Shown here: one piece after another, positions 19,511-29,028 of the stretch
How positions within the stretch are numbered: position 1 is the first letter of the stretch
Layout of the letters: each line of letters starts with the position of its first letter
Origin: Corynebacterium appendicis CIP 107643
GTDB taxonomy: Bacteria; Actinomycetota; Actinomycetes; Mycobacteriales; Mycobacteriaceae
DNA: 64,000 bases
Direction: 5' to 3'
Assembly (NCBI RefSeq): GCF_030408415.1
Contig: NZ_CP046976.1
Span: 1,798,001-1,862,000, forward strand
Program-made: the position numbers and the translations under genes
Notes under the pieces: generated by a model
Databases searched by the model: none
Told to the model about the DNA's origin: nothing
The model's input: the letters and a program-made list of their open reading frames with translations, nothing else

Positions 19511-20326
19511 ATGGGACTTCTCACCTTGCTCGTCATCGCGGCGGCCGTCGGCGGCGTCGTGATGCTCATCGGCCGCACGCAGAATAACAGCCAGCGCGCG
19601 CAGGTCGAGGGAGCCAATTTCGAGGACGCGCTGGCCGATGCCCGGCGCTGGGTCGAGCGCCTCGGCCACCAGGTGCTGACCATTTCCGGAACAGACACCG
19701 CCTCCACCCAGGCAATGGCGGACGCCTCCGAGCGTTACAACGCCGCGAACTCCGCACTGACTCAGGCGCGTACCGTCAAGCAGGCGCAGCTGGCCCGCGA
19801 GTCCGCGCTCGAGGGCCTGTATTACGTCAACGCGGCACGGGAGATCCTCGGGTTGGCGCCCGGCCCGCAGCTTCCGGAGCTCGAAGCCCAGCGCCAGGCC
19901 GGCCGCGTGAGCGAGCCCCGCAGCGCCGAGTTCGACGGCGAGACAGTGCAGGCATCCCCGTACGCAAGCTCCGCCACCCCGCACTACTACCCCGGCGGCG
20001 CTGTCGCCGGCCGCCCCGTCCCAGCCGGCTGGTACTCCACCGCATGGTGGGCACCCGCCGCCATGACCGGTGTGTGGGCGGCGAGCTCCATGATGTTCTA
20101 CTCCACCATGTTCGCGGGCATGGCCACCGCCGCCAGTGCGAGCAGCTTCGAGGCCGGTGGTCTCGACGGAGCAGGTGCCGACGGCGCTGACATGGGCGAC
20201 GCTGGCGCGGACGCCGGAGACATGGGAGACGTTGGCGGCGGCGCTGCTGACGGAGGCGGATTCTTCGACGGTTTCGGAGACTTCGGCGGCTTCGGCGACG
20301 GCGGCGGCTTCGACTTCGACTTTTAG
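19511..20326 (+). CDS. Membrane-anchored protein with glycine/aspartate-rich tail
   Basis: The 271-residue protein starts with one membrane segment (LLTLLVIAAAVGGVVMLIG). A helical region of about 100 residues follows, rich in Ala, Gln and Glu, then a Pro/Tyr linker and a second hydrophobic Ala/Met/Trp-rich stretch. The last 50 residues are almost entirely Gly, Asp, Ala and Phe (repeats such as DGFGDFGGFGDGGGF). Such tails look intrinsically disordered. I do not recognise a family. AAAGGA precedes the ATG at 19511. Its stop overlaps the stop of the convergent phosphoesterase gene by four bases. Confidence 0.75.
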   Translation: MGLLTLLVIAAAVGGVVMLIGRTQNNSQRAQVEGANFEDALADARRWVERLGHQVLTISGTDTASTQAMADASERYNAANSALTQARTVKQAQLARESALEGLYYVNAAREILGLAPGPQLPELEAQRQAGRVSEPRSAEFDGETVQASPYASSATPHYYPGGAVAGRPVPAGWYSTAWWAPAAMTGVWAASSMMFYSTMFAGMATAASASSFEAGGLDGAGADGADMGDAGADAGDMGDVGGGAADGGGFFDGFGDFGGFGDGGGFDFDF

Positions 20327-21818
20327 TAGCGGATCACCAGAGCCCGCGAATCGAGCGGGCCGAGCATCGTTTCGGGACTGAGTCCGAAGATGGTCCAGCG
20401 GGTGCGCGCTGCCCACCGGAGAGCTTCCTCGGAGGAATTCTGGCGGAAGTTGACCGCCATGCCGTCGTCGAAGAAACGAATCTGGGTCGCGCCGGTGGGC
20501 CAGTTCTTCGCCGCAGGGGTCTCTAAGAACACAGTGTTCTTGGCCACGTCCGGGCGGTTGTTGCGGCCACGGTGAGTGTGGCCGGACAAAACGAGCTTGA
20601 TGTTGTCCTGGGCAGCGATCATCCGCTGCAGGCGCATGATGTCCATGTCACGGAGCACGAAGGCGGGGCCAGCTGGGTTCGACCACGCTGCCTGACGCGT
20701 GGCCGGGTGGTGCAGCATGACCACGGTGGGCGTTACCGTGTCCTCGTCGAAAATCGCTTGGATCTGTGTGAACTGCTCGCGGGAGATCATCTCGCCGCTG
20801 GAGTCGAGCTTCGTCGAGTCGATACCCACTACGCGCGCGACGAGATTTCCGCCGGCGCCGCGGACATCTTCCACCCAGGCGGTCTGGCGGGGTTCGAACG
20901 CTGCTCCCCAGCCGTCGGTCCGCTTGTCGTCGTAGGCGAGGGCGTCGGCGTACTCGGGCCCGTCGGAAAGCTTGTGCGGTCGGTCGTGGTTGCCGCGCGT
21001 GCAGCGCACGGTGCCGTTGAAGCGGCCGAGCAGCTCCTGAGCTTTGGTGATCTCCCACGGGCGAGCTTCCGAGGTGACGTCACCGTTGATGAACAGGTGG
21101 CTGGCGCCGACGGAATGCGCGGTGTCGATCACCGCGTCGAGGGAGACTTCCGGGTACGGGCGCTCCCCCGGCAGGGAGCGCGCCGGCGGCGGGAAATTGT
21201 TCTTCCAGATGCCGTCGCCGTTCTCGCCGATGTGGGTGTCGTTGGCCACGACGATGGTGCCCAGCATCGGGCCGGACAGACGCGGCAGGGTGGTGAACAG
21301 GCGGGTATCCTCCTGCTTCCGTTTTGCGTCGCGGCGGCTTCGGTTCCGTGAGAGGTGGCCAGGAAGGCGTAGGTGGTGTCGGCGCGCAGACCGGTGACTG
21401 TGAGCTGGTGGAAATAGCGGTCGGACGGGCTGGCCACCACGGTGGTGTCGGATGAGTTGTCCACTGGCCAGACGCGGAGTTCACCCGCCGTCGGCATACC
21501 TTTCGGCGCTTTGTCGCGCGCACTCTCGGCATCCCACGTCAACCATGTGATGGTCGCGGAATCCTCCGTCACCGTGACCACCTGCACGTCGCCGGCAAGA
21601 AAGCGGCCGCGGCCGTTGGAGCCGATATTCCCGACGACCAGGCCGGATTCCGATGACCCGACGGACCTCCCGCCCGCGGGACCGAAGAGCTGGAGCACCG
21701 ACGAGCCGCCGGAGGATCCGCTGCTGGACTGGGCAAATGCGTGGGCCGGGGCGACGAGCGTGGAGCCCGCACCGATCGCGAGCGCCTTGAGCAGAGTGCG
21801 ACGGGACGTGGAAGACAC
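20323..21818 (-). pseudogene. Tat-exported metallophosphoesterase, frameshifted
   Basis: Two frames together make one calcineurin-type phosphoesterase of about 500 residues. The upstream frame begins with a twin-arginine signal (TSRRTLLKALAIG, ending near AHAFA) and a fibronectin-like purple-acid-phosphatase N-domain (VTEDSATITWLTWD, GLRADTTYAF). At about 21290-21335 the frame changes. The second frame carries all metal-binding motifs: NDTHIG, NGDV, RGNHD, LHHP and SGHTH. Its own first ATG is at 21267, too late for a proper start. The break is either a real inactivation or a base-call error. The likely start is the GTG at 21818, without a clear ribosome-binding site. Confidence 0.8.
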
Positions 21819-22026
21819 ACTGCGAAAAATATGCGCTCGGACTGACAGGAAAGTTAATTCCACATGGCCGTTCGACGAACCTGGCCGGACACAGCGAACA
21901 CCCGAGGCCAGTTTCGCGTTACCTACGCAACACTTGCCGCCAATGTGTAATGTGGCTCTCATTAGCTAGTTCGAACAACCGACTCCGGAACAAACGGGTC
22001 GAACGAGACGAAAAGGAGAACCGACA

Positions 22027-23007
22027 ATGGCAGCCGCGATTCAGACCCGCGTCAACGAATTGCTCGGCATCGAGCACCCGATAATCCAGGGCGGCATGCA
22101 GTGGGTCGGCACCGCCGACCTCGCATCCGCCGTCTCCAACGCGGGTGGCCTGGGCATTCTCACGTCGCTGACGCAGCCGTCGCCGGAAGACCTCGGCAAG
22201 GAAATCGACCGCATGCGGGAGATGACCGACAAGCCGTTCGGCGTGAACCTGACCATCCTGCCGACGATCACGCCGCCGCCGTACGAGGAGTACCTGCGGG
22301 TGGCAGTCGAGAAGGGCGTGAAGATCGTGGAGACCGCCGGTGCGAACCCCGCGAAGCTCGTCCCGATGCTGAAGGACGCGGGCGTGACCGTGGTCCACAA
22401 GTGCACCTCCGTGCGTCACGCGCTCAGCGCGCAGGAAAAGGGCGTGGACATCGTCAGCGTCGACGGTTTCGAGTGCGCCGGCCACCCGGGCGAGGACGAT
22501 ATTCCGGGCCTGGTTCTTCTTCCGGCCGCAGCGGACAAGCTGGACATTCCGATCGTGGCGTCCGGCGGTATCGCCGACGGCCGCGGCATGGCGGCGGCTC
22601 TCGCGCTGGGCGCGGAGGGCATCAACATGGGCACCCGCTTCCTGTGCACCGAGGAGGCGCCGGTCCACCGCAATGTCAAGGAAGCGATCGTGGAGCGCTC
22701 CGAGCTGGACACCGAGCTCATCTTCCGCACTCTAAACAACACGGCGCGCGTAGCGTCGAACGAGGTCAGCCGCGAGGTCGTCGAAAAGCTCAATGCTGGC
22801 GCGCAGTTCCCCGAGGTCCGCGACCTCGTTTCCGGCCAGCGCGGCCGCAAGGTGTACGAGAACGGTGACCTGGACGCGGGCATCTGGTCCTGCGGCATGG
22901 TCCAGGGTGTCATCAACGACATCCCGACCTGCGGCGAGTTGGTCCCGCGCATTGCCAACGAAGCAGCGGACATCATCACGGGCCGCCTCGCGGGCTTCGT
23001 CAAGTAG
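22027..23007 (+). CDS. NAD(P)H-dependent flavin oxidoreductase / nitronate monooxygenase family
   Basis: This 326-residue FMN-dependent TIM-barrel protein has the 2-nitropropane dioxygenase/FabK signature: HPIIQGGMQWVGTADLAS at the N-terminus, FGVNLTILPT, VHKCTSVRHA, the FMN phosphate segment VASGGIADGRGMAAAL and GTRFLCTEE. AAAAGGAGA precedes the ATG. The next gene, an enoyl-CoA hydratase homologue, starts eight bases after its stop, so they are co-transcribed. Possible roles are nitronate detoxification or an enoyl-reductase-like step; sequence alone does not decide. Confidence 0.88.
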   Translation: MAAAIQTRVNELLGIEHPIIQGGMQWVGTADLASAVSNAGGLGILTSLTQPSPEDLGKEIDRMREMTDKPFGVNLTILPTITPPPYEEYLRVAVEKGVKIVETAGANPAKLVPMLKDAGVTVVHKCTSVRHALSAQEKGVDIVSVDGFECAGHPGEDDIPGLVLLPAAADKLDIPIVASGGIADGRGMAAALALGAEGINMGTRFLCTEEAPVHRNVKEAIVERSELDTELIFRTLNNTARVASNEVSREVVEKLNAGAQFPEVRDLVSGQRGRKVYENGDLDAGIWSCGMVQGVINDIPTCGELVPRIANEAADIITGRLAGFVK

Positions 23008-23015
23008 AGGCAGCT

Positions 23016-23798
23016 ATGTCAGGCGAACTCAAGGGCAACATCACTTCGCTTATCGACGGCGCGACCGCCCTCGTCCGCATCTCCAACCCCTCCAAGCGGA
23101 ACGCATTGGAGCCGGATTCCTACTGGGCGATCGGCGATGCCGTCCAGGCGGCGAACGCCAACCCGGAGGTGCGGTGCATCATCGTCACCGGCGACGAGAA
23201 GTCCTTCTGCTCCGGCATGGACATCGAGGCATTCACCGGTGAGAGCACCGCGGAGGTCGCCGCTCACTCGCTGGGTGGAATCGAGCACATGATCGGCTCG
23301 ATCACCCGCGCCGACGTCCCAGTCATCGCCGCCGCCGAGGGCGCCGTCGCCGGTGTCGGGGCGTCGCTCGCCTGCGCGTGCGACCTCATCGTCGCGGCAG
23401 AATCCGCGTTCATCACCCTCCCCTTCGGCCGCATCGGCCTCATGCCGGACGGTGGCGCGGTGGCGACGCTGGCGGCGTCGATAGGCAGGCACCGTGCAAT
23501 GCAGCTGGTGCTGCTGCAGGAGCGCATCCCCGCCGCCGACGCTGTTGATTTCGGTCTTTTCGCGGAAGTCACGCCGACTGGTGGCGCCCTTGAGAAAGCG
23601 AAGCAGTGGGCGGAGAGCTTTACCGCCTCCCCGCGCGGCGCTGTCGCCGAGACGAAGCGCGCCGTCAACCGCGTCTCCCTCACCGAGCTGCCGAACAGCA
23701 TGGTCAACGAGGCCCGCTTCCAGACCGAGCTGCTGCAAAGCCCCGGCCACAAAGAAGGCGTCGCCGCCTTCCTGGAGCGTCGCGCACCGAAGTTCTAG
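23016..23798 (+). CDS. Enoyl-CoA hydratase/isomerase family protein
   Basis: This 260-residue crotonase-fold protein has a first oxyanion-hole segment (FCSGMDIEAF), a second glycine-rich one (AAAEGAVAGVGASLACACDLIVA), the FPFGRIGLMPDGG region, and a C-terminal helix ending in FLERRAPKF. A glutamate at the usual hydratase position is replaced in the LPFGRIGLMPDGGA segment, so it may be an isomerase or hydrolase of the superfamily. It is coupled to the flavin oxidoreductase upstream. The 11-mer lies at its 5' end (SLIDG). Confidence 0.88.
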   Translation: MSGELKGNITSLIDGATALVRISNPSKRNALEPDSYWAIGDAVQAANANPEVRCIIVTGDEKSFCSGMDIEAFTGESTAEVAAHSLGGIEHMIGSITRADVPVIAAAEGAVAGVGASLACACDLIVAAESAFITLPFGRIGLMPDGGAVATLAASIGRHRAMQLVLLQERIPAADAVDFGLFAEVTPTGGALEKAKQWAESFTASPRGAVAETKRAVNRVSLTELPNSMVNEARFQTELLQSPGHKEGVAAFLERRAPKF

Positions 23799-23829
23799 CC
23801 ACTCGCGCGGGAATGGATATAGTCGCACC

Positions 23830-25029
23830 ATGAATCGCTTCCCTTCCGTTCTCGCGGCGACGACCCTCACTTTCACGCTGAGCGGCTGCGCGCAGGCCAC
23901 CGCCGGGGAAACCATCGAGGTCACCGCAACCGATACCGAGTGCGCGGTGGCTGTGGACTCGGTAGAGGCAGGCACCTCGACATTTGAAGTCGAGAATTCC
24001 GCCGGCGCACCTCTGGCTTTCTTCGTGCTCGCACCGGGCGGCGGGCGCGTGTACGCCTCCCGCGACAACATCATGCCGGGCTCTTCGGCTGACCTCACTG
24101 TGTCGCTGGATCCCGGAGACTACGCCACCGCCTGCAAACTTGGGTGGCGCGGCCCCGATATCGGCCCGGCGGAATTCACGGTCACCGGCGATACGGACAC
24201 CGCCGCCGAAGGTTCCGCAGAGGAGCAGCTCGAGACAGCCCGCGATAATTACGTCACGTTTGCGCGGCGGGAACTCGCTGAGTTCCTTCCTCAGGTCGAG
24301 GACTTCGCCGAAGCCTACGCCGCGGGCGACGATGCGCGGGCCAAGCAGCTCTACCCCGCTGCCCGCGAGAAATACATGCGCATCAGCCCGCTGGCAGTGT
24401 CCGTCGGCGTGCTCGACGAGCGCATCAACGCACGCGAGGAGGAGTACAGGACGCAGGCCGGTGACCTGAAGGAGCGCGACCAGACATTCACCGAGTGGCT
24501 CGGATTCCACCGCATCGAGAAAGACCTGTGGCCGGAATTAGCTGCGGAGACATCCGAGCCGGAAGAACCGACCACTCCGCGCGAGCGCCGCGAGATCGCG
24601 GACACACTCATCGGCGATGTCGAACAGCTCAAGATGACCGTCGACAAGTCGAATTTCATCGAAGCCCGCGACATCACCATGGATACGATCGTGCGCGGCG
24701 CACTGCGTAAGACTGGGCAGCCGGTACACGATGCCCACGACGCGATCGGGGCGGTTCACGCATCTCGCGCCGTATTCGAAGCGGTCAAAGACTTAGCCGC
24801 CGACCGCGGGGAGGAGGGCTCAACACTTGTCAGCGAGACCGAGAACCACCTCGATTCCCTACAGCGCTCTGCGGAAACCGCAATCGGCGAGCTCGAGAAC
24901 CCCGAGACCGCTGGGGAGACCGGTGGGGGGACCGCTGAGAAATCGGATGTCGAACTCAGCCAGCTCAACGAGGATCTAGCGCGTCTTGCAGACCTCCTCG
25001 GCCTCGATGTGGAGGAGCAGGAGGTTTAG
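23830..25029 (+). CDS. EfeO-like iron-uptake lipoprotein (cupredoxin + imelysin/M75)
   Basis: The 399-residue protein has a lipoprotein signal ending in LSGC. A cupredoxin-like domain follows (residues about 30-120, with cysteines at ECAV and TACK), then an M75/imelysin helical domain with the HxxE motif HRIE (His227, Glu230) in GFHRIEKDLW. This is the EfeO architecture of the ferrous/ferric iron EfeUOB system. Neither the EfeU permease nor the EfeB peroxidase is beside it, so it either works with partners elsewhere or alone. The last 60 residues are acidic and helical. Its stop overlaps that of the convergent glycosyltransferase gene. Confidence 0.86.
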   Translation: MNRFPSVLAATTLTFTLSGCAQATAGETIEVTATDTECAVAVDSVEAGTSTFEVENSAGAPLAFFVLAPGGGRVYASRDNIMPGSSADLTVSLDPGDYATACKLGWRGPDIGPAEFTVTGDTDTAAEGSAEEQLETARDNYVTFARRELAEFLPQVEDFAEAYAAGDDARAKQLYPAAREKYMRISPLAVSVGVLDERINAREEEYRTQAGDLKERDQTFTEWLGFHRIEKDLWPELAAETSEPEEPTTPRERREIADTLIGDVEQLKMTVDKSNFIEARDITMDTIVRGALRKTGQPVHDAHDAIGAVHASRAVFEAVKDLAADRGEEGSTLVSETENHLDSLQRSAETAIGELENPETAGETGGGTAEKSDVELSQLNEDLARLADLLGLDVEEQEV

Positions 25030-26816
25030 GGCGTGCGCTGCCAGGTTCCGTCGATAAGCGCGATTGCTCCCGCTTCCTCGAACGCGCGCAACCATCCCTC
25101 CATGGGCCACGTCCCCCATTTGCCGTGGAAGACCGCGGCGTTGCGGAGAATGTCGTCGAGGTGCTGCCACGGCGGCGATGAGACCGGGTGCCACTGGTGG
25201 AACGCGTGCGCGCCGCCGACCCACAGAAGGTCGATGCCGTGGGAGCGCAGGTTCCAGGCGAAGTCCGTGTCCTCCCCGCCGTAGCCGGAATATGCCTCGT
25301 CGAAGCCGCCGAAAGCCTCGACGATTCTTGCCCATGTCTTAGCGGTGCACGCGAACGACAGGGACCAGAAGAGGTCGTAATTGTCGGCGCGGACGATCTC
25401 GCCTGCGGGCGGGTTCGGGCGAGCAGGGTGGGGGTCCGGGCGCACGGTGCGCAGCTCCCCCTCATCCATGTAGGTGACGGGGCCAGCCACGACTGCATCC
25501 GGGTGCTCCGCGAGCGCCTTCGTGTAGAGCGGGACGAGATCGCCGCCGGCGAGGCAATCCGCGTCGAGGAAGATGAGCACTTCGTTGCCGCGCGCAATCG
25601 CCTCGGCGGCGCCACGGTTGCGCGCGCGGGCGAGATTCGGGTGGCTGGTGGTGTCGTGCTCACCGCTGCCCGTGGAAATCACGTGGCTCTTGGGCACCGC
25701 TTTCTCCAGCGCCTTGTGGTCGGCGAGCGCGACCGTGATGTGGTCCGTGCCCTCCGGCGCGAGGTTGACCTGGTGGGTGAGGTGGCTGGCTCGGCCCACG
25801 TTGGCGAGCGTCACAATGGCCGCTTTCGCGCCCGCCGGGTCCTCGGCGACGTGCGCGATCACCTCGGCTGCCCGGCGCGCGGACCCGTCTGTTTCCCAGC
25901 GGGACCAGTCGGCGCCCAGCTCGCGTGCGGCGGCGAGCACCCCCGGCCAGTCCTCCGGCGCCGGGAAACTCTCGGGCACGACAGCGAGTCCTTTGCGCGC
26001 GAGGAGCTGAGCGGACGTCTTCTGCTCGATGAACGGCCGCGGCTGCGGGAGAATCACGGCCGGCGCACCCAGGTGCGCGATGTCCGCGATGGAGTTCTGG
26101 CCGCCTGCAGCCACCACGACCCCGGCGGAAGCAATGAGCTCCGTGGGGTCATCCACGCGGTTGTCCCCGGTCAGGAACGTGAAGCGGTAGTCGGGGCAGG
26201 CCACCGCCACAGCGTCCCAGTCCCCCGGCTCCCACGTGGACCCGCCCTGGCCGGCCATGACGACGACGTGGTGCGGGTCGCGCTCGGACTCCTGCGCCGG
26301 ATCGAGCCGCTGGAGCCTGGTGATTCCGCCGACCGGGTGCAGCCGGTCCGAGTGCATGCGCATGTGCTCAGGCACCGGCACCCAGGACGGCCACGCGGCG
26401 ATAATGGCGTCGGACTGGCGGTAGGCAAGCTGGTGCGGCGGGTCATCCCGCAGACCGGGCATGGCCAGCGTGATCACGGGCACGCCCATGAGGCGCAGGA
26501 ACATGCACATCTCGGCGGAGACGTCCACGTAGAACGCCGCCGGGTCATTCCCAGCCACCCAGGAAGCGACGGCCGCGAAGCGTTCCCGCAGCCCGCGGTT
26601 GCCGTACGGCGCGTAGTGGAGGGTGCCGCCAGCGGTTATCGCGCGGCCGGAGTGGCCGTGGCCGGCGTCATCGGCGATCACCACATCCGCACCCGGCGCG
26701 GTGGACAAGATGACGGCGTCCCAGTCCAGCTCGCGCAGTTCACGCTGGATCATCCGGCACCGCTGAATGTGCCCGCTGCCTTGGTGGTGCGAGTAAATAC
26801 CGATGAGTTTGCTCAC
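25026..26816 (-). CDS. Two-domain glycosyltransferase (GT1/GT28-like + GT2)
   Basis: The 596-residue protein fuses two glycosyltransferases. Residues about 1-345 look like a MurG/UGT-type GT-B enzyme: SHHQGSGHIQRC at the N-terminus, and a C-terminal nucleotide-sugar region with AAGGQNSIADIAHLGAPAVILP. Residues about 360-590 are a GT-A family 2 domain with LARARNRG, a DxD motif in FLDADCL and a GGEDTDFAWNLRSHG segment like chondroitin-polymerase/galactosyltransferase C-domains. Cytoplasmic sugar transfer to a surface glycan or lipid is the best guess. It is the third gene of a coupled operon: its GTG start overlaps the stop of the gene before it (GTGA). An 11-mer copy near the 3' end encodes LIDG. 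Confidence 0.87.
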   Translation of the reverse strand: MSKLIGIYSHHQGSGHIQRCRMIQRELRELDWDAVILSTAPGADVVIADDAGHGHSGRAITAGGTLHYAPYGNRGLRERFAAVASWVAGNDPAAFYVDVSAEMCMFLRLMGVPVITLAMPGLRDDPPHQLAYRQSDAIIAAWPSWVPVPEHMRMHSDRLHPVGGITRLQRLDPAQESERDPHHVVVMAGQGGSTWEPGDWDAVAVACPDYRFTFLTGDNRVDDPTELIASAGVVVAAGGQNSIADIAHLGAPAVILPQPRPFIEQKTSAQLLARKGLAVVPESFPAPEDWPGVLAAARELGADWSRWETDGSARRAAEVIAHVAEDPAGAKAAIVTLANVGRASHLTHQVNLAPEGTDHITVALADHKALEKAVPKSHVISTGSGEHDTTSHPNLARARNRGAAEAIARGNEVLIFLDADCLAGGDLVPLYTKALAEHPDAVVAGPVTYMDEGELRTVRPDPHPARPNPPAGEIVRADNYDLFWSLSFACTAKTWARIVEAFGGFDEAYSGYGGEDTDFAWNLRSHGIDLLWVGGAHAFHQWHPVSSPPWQHLDDILRNAAVFHGKWGTWPMEGWLRAFEEAGAIALIDGTWQRTP

Positions 26817-27916
26817 CGCACAATCACTTCCCGGTAGAGATCGACGTAGCGCCGCGCTGTCTGTGTCAGGCTGTGGTTCTCCACCACCCAGGCGCGGACT
26901 TTGGCTCGGTCAGTGTGGAGAGCGCGGTGGATCGCACCAGCGAGCCCCACCACATCGTCCGGTTTGACCAGCACAGCTGGGGCATGTGCGAGCAGTTCGC
27001 CCATCCCGCCGCGGTCAAAGGCCGCCACTGGCGTGCCGCAGGACATGGCCTCGAATGCCGCCAGCCCGAACGGCTCCTCCCAGCGCGGCGTGACCACGCA
27101 GACGGCATGGCGGCCGACAAGGCGGCGCAGCTCCGCGTGGGACAGCTCCCCCACCCAGCGGATGAGCTGACCGTCCAGCCGCGGCGCGATCTCCTCCTGG
27201 AAGTAGGTGTGGTCGCCCTTCCGGCCCGCGATAGTCAGCGGCAGGCCGAGCAGACGGCACGCGTCCATGGCCAGGTGCAGCCCCTTTTCGGGGACGATGC
27301 GGCCGAACCAGACGGCGCCGTCGCCGCCGGGGCCCGCTGCCCACCGCCGCACGTTCACCCCGTTGGGGATGACCTCTATGGGCGTGGGCATGTCCCAGCT
27401 GCGCGCCGTGGTGGTGCTCACCGCCGCGAACCGGCCGGCCGCCTCACCCGCGGCGTCCACCACGTCCTGGATTTCCGGCAGCTGCGGGGTGTGCAGCGTG
27501 GTCAGCATCGGCAACGGCTCCGGCGACGCCCCCGAGGGGAACATCGCTGGGCTGAGGCTGTTGTTGTGCACCACGTCGTACTGCTCCGCGACGAGGTGCG
27601 CACGCAGGTCGAGAAATGCCTGCTCCTCCCGCTCCTTCTCACCGGCCGGGTAGCCGGTGTCCGTGGCGCGCTCGGGGTTGGACCCCCAGTCCACGCCAGG
27701 CAGCTCGAAGCCCTTCACGTTGCCGTCCGAGCCCCTGGCGGCGTAGAAGTCCACCTCGTGGCCCTCCTCGCGCAGCGCTTTGACCATGGTGTGGCAGAAG
27801 GCCTCCAGCCCGCCGGCATACGGCTCGCGGATGGGATAGCGCGCGGGCGCGACAAACGCGATCCGCAGTTTCGGGGTGCTCAGCACATCGCTAGCTGCGT
27901 GCAGAGTGATCGTCAT
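26813..27916 (-). CDS. Glycosyltransferase family 4
   Basis: This is a 367-residue GT-B retaining glycosyltransferase. The N-terminal acceptor domain has the glycine loop EPYAGGLEAFCHTMVKAL. The donor domain has WFGRIVPEKGLHLAMDA and the EX7E motif in EEPFGLAAFEAMSCGTPVAAF. It is the middle gene of the minus-strand operon; both junctions overlap by four bases, ATGA upstream and GTGA downstream, indicating translational coupling. GGGGAGGGG precedes the ATG. The donor sugar is not identifiable from sequence. Confidence 0.9.
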   Translation of the reverse strand: MTITLHAASDVLSTPKLRIAFVAPARYPIREPYAGGLEAFCHTMVKALREEGHEVDFYAARGSDGNVKGFELPGVDWGSNPERATDTGYPAGEKEREEQAFLDLRAHLVAEQYDVVHNNSLSPAMFPSGASPEPLPMLTTLHTPQLPEIQDVVDAAGEAAGRFAAVSTTTARSWDMPTPIEVIPNGVNVRRWAAGPGGDGAVWFGRIVPEKGLHLAMDACRLLGLPLTIAGRKGDHTYFQEEIAPRLDGQLIRWVGELSHAELRRLVGRHAVCVVTPRWEEPFGLAAFEAMSCGTPVAAFDRGGMGELLAHAPAVLVKPDDVVGLAGAIHRALHTDRAKVRAWVVENHSLTQTARRYVDLYREVIVR

Positions 27917-28884
27917 CGCCCCTCCCCTGCGTCGAGCGCAGCCGCGTAAATCCCGGCGTGAGTCTGCTTGATCGCGCGCAGCTGTGCCCCGCGGTCGCCG
28001 CGGTACGGCACCGGGCCGGCAGCGAGGAGCTCGGCGGCGGCGCGCCCCGCATCGGCCCCGTCGCCCTTGCGGTACACCGACACAGCCTCGGGCGTGTCCG
28101 CTTGGTCGGCGTAGCAGCCGCAATCAGGGACAGCGACGCTCACTCCCAGGTCGCGGCACATTTCCAGCCAGCCAGAGTGCGTCCCCCTGACGTACGGCAG
28201 GATGCACACGCGGTGGGAGGCGACAGCGGAGTGCAGTTCAGAGTCGTTCATGGGGGCGTGGGTGACGGGGGTGATGCCGTCGATACGCGCAAACTCCTCC
28301 CGCAACTCCCGCGTCGCATCGACGTCGTGCATGTATACGGTCAGCGGGACAAAATTTGCGATCGCGCGGTAGAAATCCACGTCGGCAACGGCATTCGCGC
28401 GCAAGGATTTCAGGAAGACCGCGGCATCCGCGTCCGCTTCCACATCGGGCAGTTGCTTGACGACGGCCGGGTGCCCCACCACCGCCACATCCTCCCGCCC
28501 GTAGCGCTGCGCGATGGTGGCCGCCGCGGACTCGGTGAGCGTGACCACCTGCGTGGCCGCGCGGACGAGCACGCCCACATTCGCGCGGTGGCGTTCCTGG
28601 TCAGCCGGATCCGACAAGTGCGGGTTGTCCAAATCGTGGACGGTGACCACGAGCGGCACCGGCAACGCGTCCACGAGCTCCTGGAGCTGCTCCGGCGTGC
28701 GGTGCTCATAACCGAAGTGAATGTGCACGAGATCGACATTGCGCTCCGTGTCCCACCACTGCGCCTCCAGCGCAGGGTGCGGCCACCAGTTGCCGTCGAT
28801 GTCGGGGTCGGGGTGAAAGCTCACTCCTTCAGGCTGAATCGCCTGCGGGTAGACATGTTCCGCAGGGATCGAGAGAACTTTCAT
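27913..28884 (-). CDS. Glycosyltransferase, GT4-like
   Basis: The 323-residue protein begins MKVLSIPAEHVYPQA and has a GT-B-type fold pattern: an N-terminal strand-helix domain with LVHIHFGYEH and VVTVHDLDNPH, then a second domain with PYVRGTHSGWLEMCRDLGVSVAVPD resembling the donor-binding part of GT4 enzymes. It is shorter and more divergent than its neighbours. It is the first gene of the three-gene minus-strand operon. The ATG at 28884 has GGTGGA close upstream; a GTG at 28899 is the alternative. Confidence 0.8.
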   Translation of the reverse strand: MKVLSIPAEHVYPQAIQPEGVSFHPDPDIDGNWWPHPALEAQWWDTERNVDLVHIHFGYEHRTPEQLQELVDALPVPLVVTVHDLDNPHLSDPADQERHRANVGVLVRAATQVVTLTESAAATIAQRYGREDVAVVGHPAVVKQLPDVEADADAAVFLKSLRANAVADVDFYRAIANFVPLTVYMHDVDATRELREEFARIDGITPVTHAPMNDSELHSAVASHRVCILPYVRGTHSGWLEMCRDLGVSVAVPDCGCYADQADTPEAVSVYRKGDGADAGRAAAELLAAGPVPYRGDRGAQLRAIKQTHAGIYAAALDAGEGR

Positions 28885-28917
28885 TCCACCGCCCTTCACG
28901 TGCTGCTCGCAATAATT

Positions 28918-29020
28918 GGGCCGGCCCCGATGGGTCGGCCCGTTTCACGTACCTAATATAAACGCTCGCGCACATATCGGCATAGCGCCCGTGATTCGCT
29001 GCTGTTTGCGCAGCTATATT
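28918..29020. promoter_or_regulatory. Divergent promoter region of the two glycosyltransferase operons
   Basis: A minus-strand -10 (TATATT, 28955-28960) and a plus-strand -10 (TATATT, 29015-29020) point outwards. The plus box lies nine bases before the ATG at 29029, so that transcript is probably leaderless or nearly so. A hairpin at 28918-28941 (GGGCCG...CGGCCC) would lie in the 5' leader of the minus operon. -35 boxes are not clear. Confidence 0.45.
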
Positions 29021-29028
29021 GGGGGACC

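Noticed and set aside
23478-23487. GTCGATAGGC and other near matches (15114 GTCGATAAGT, 17425 GCTAATCGAC, 48182 GTCGATTAGC)
   Set aside because: One-mismatch variants of the 11-mer core are expected more often by chance and were not counted as copies.
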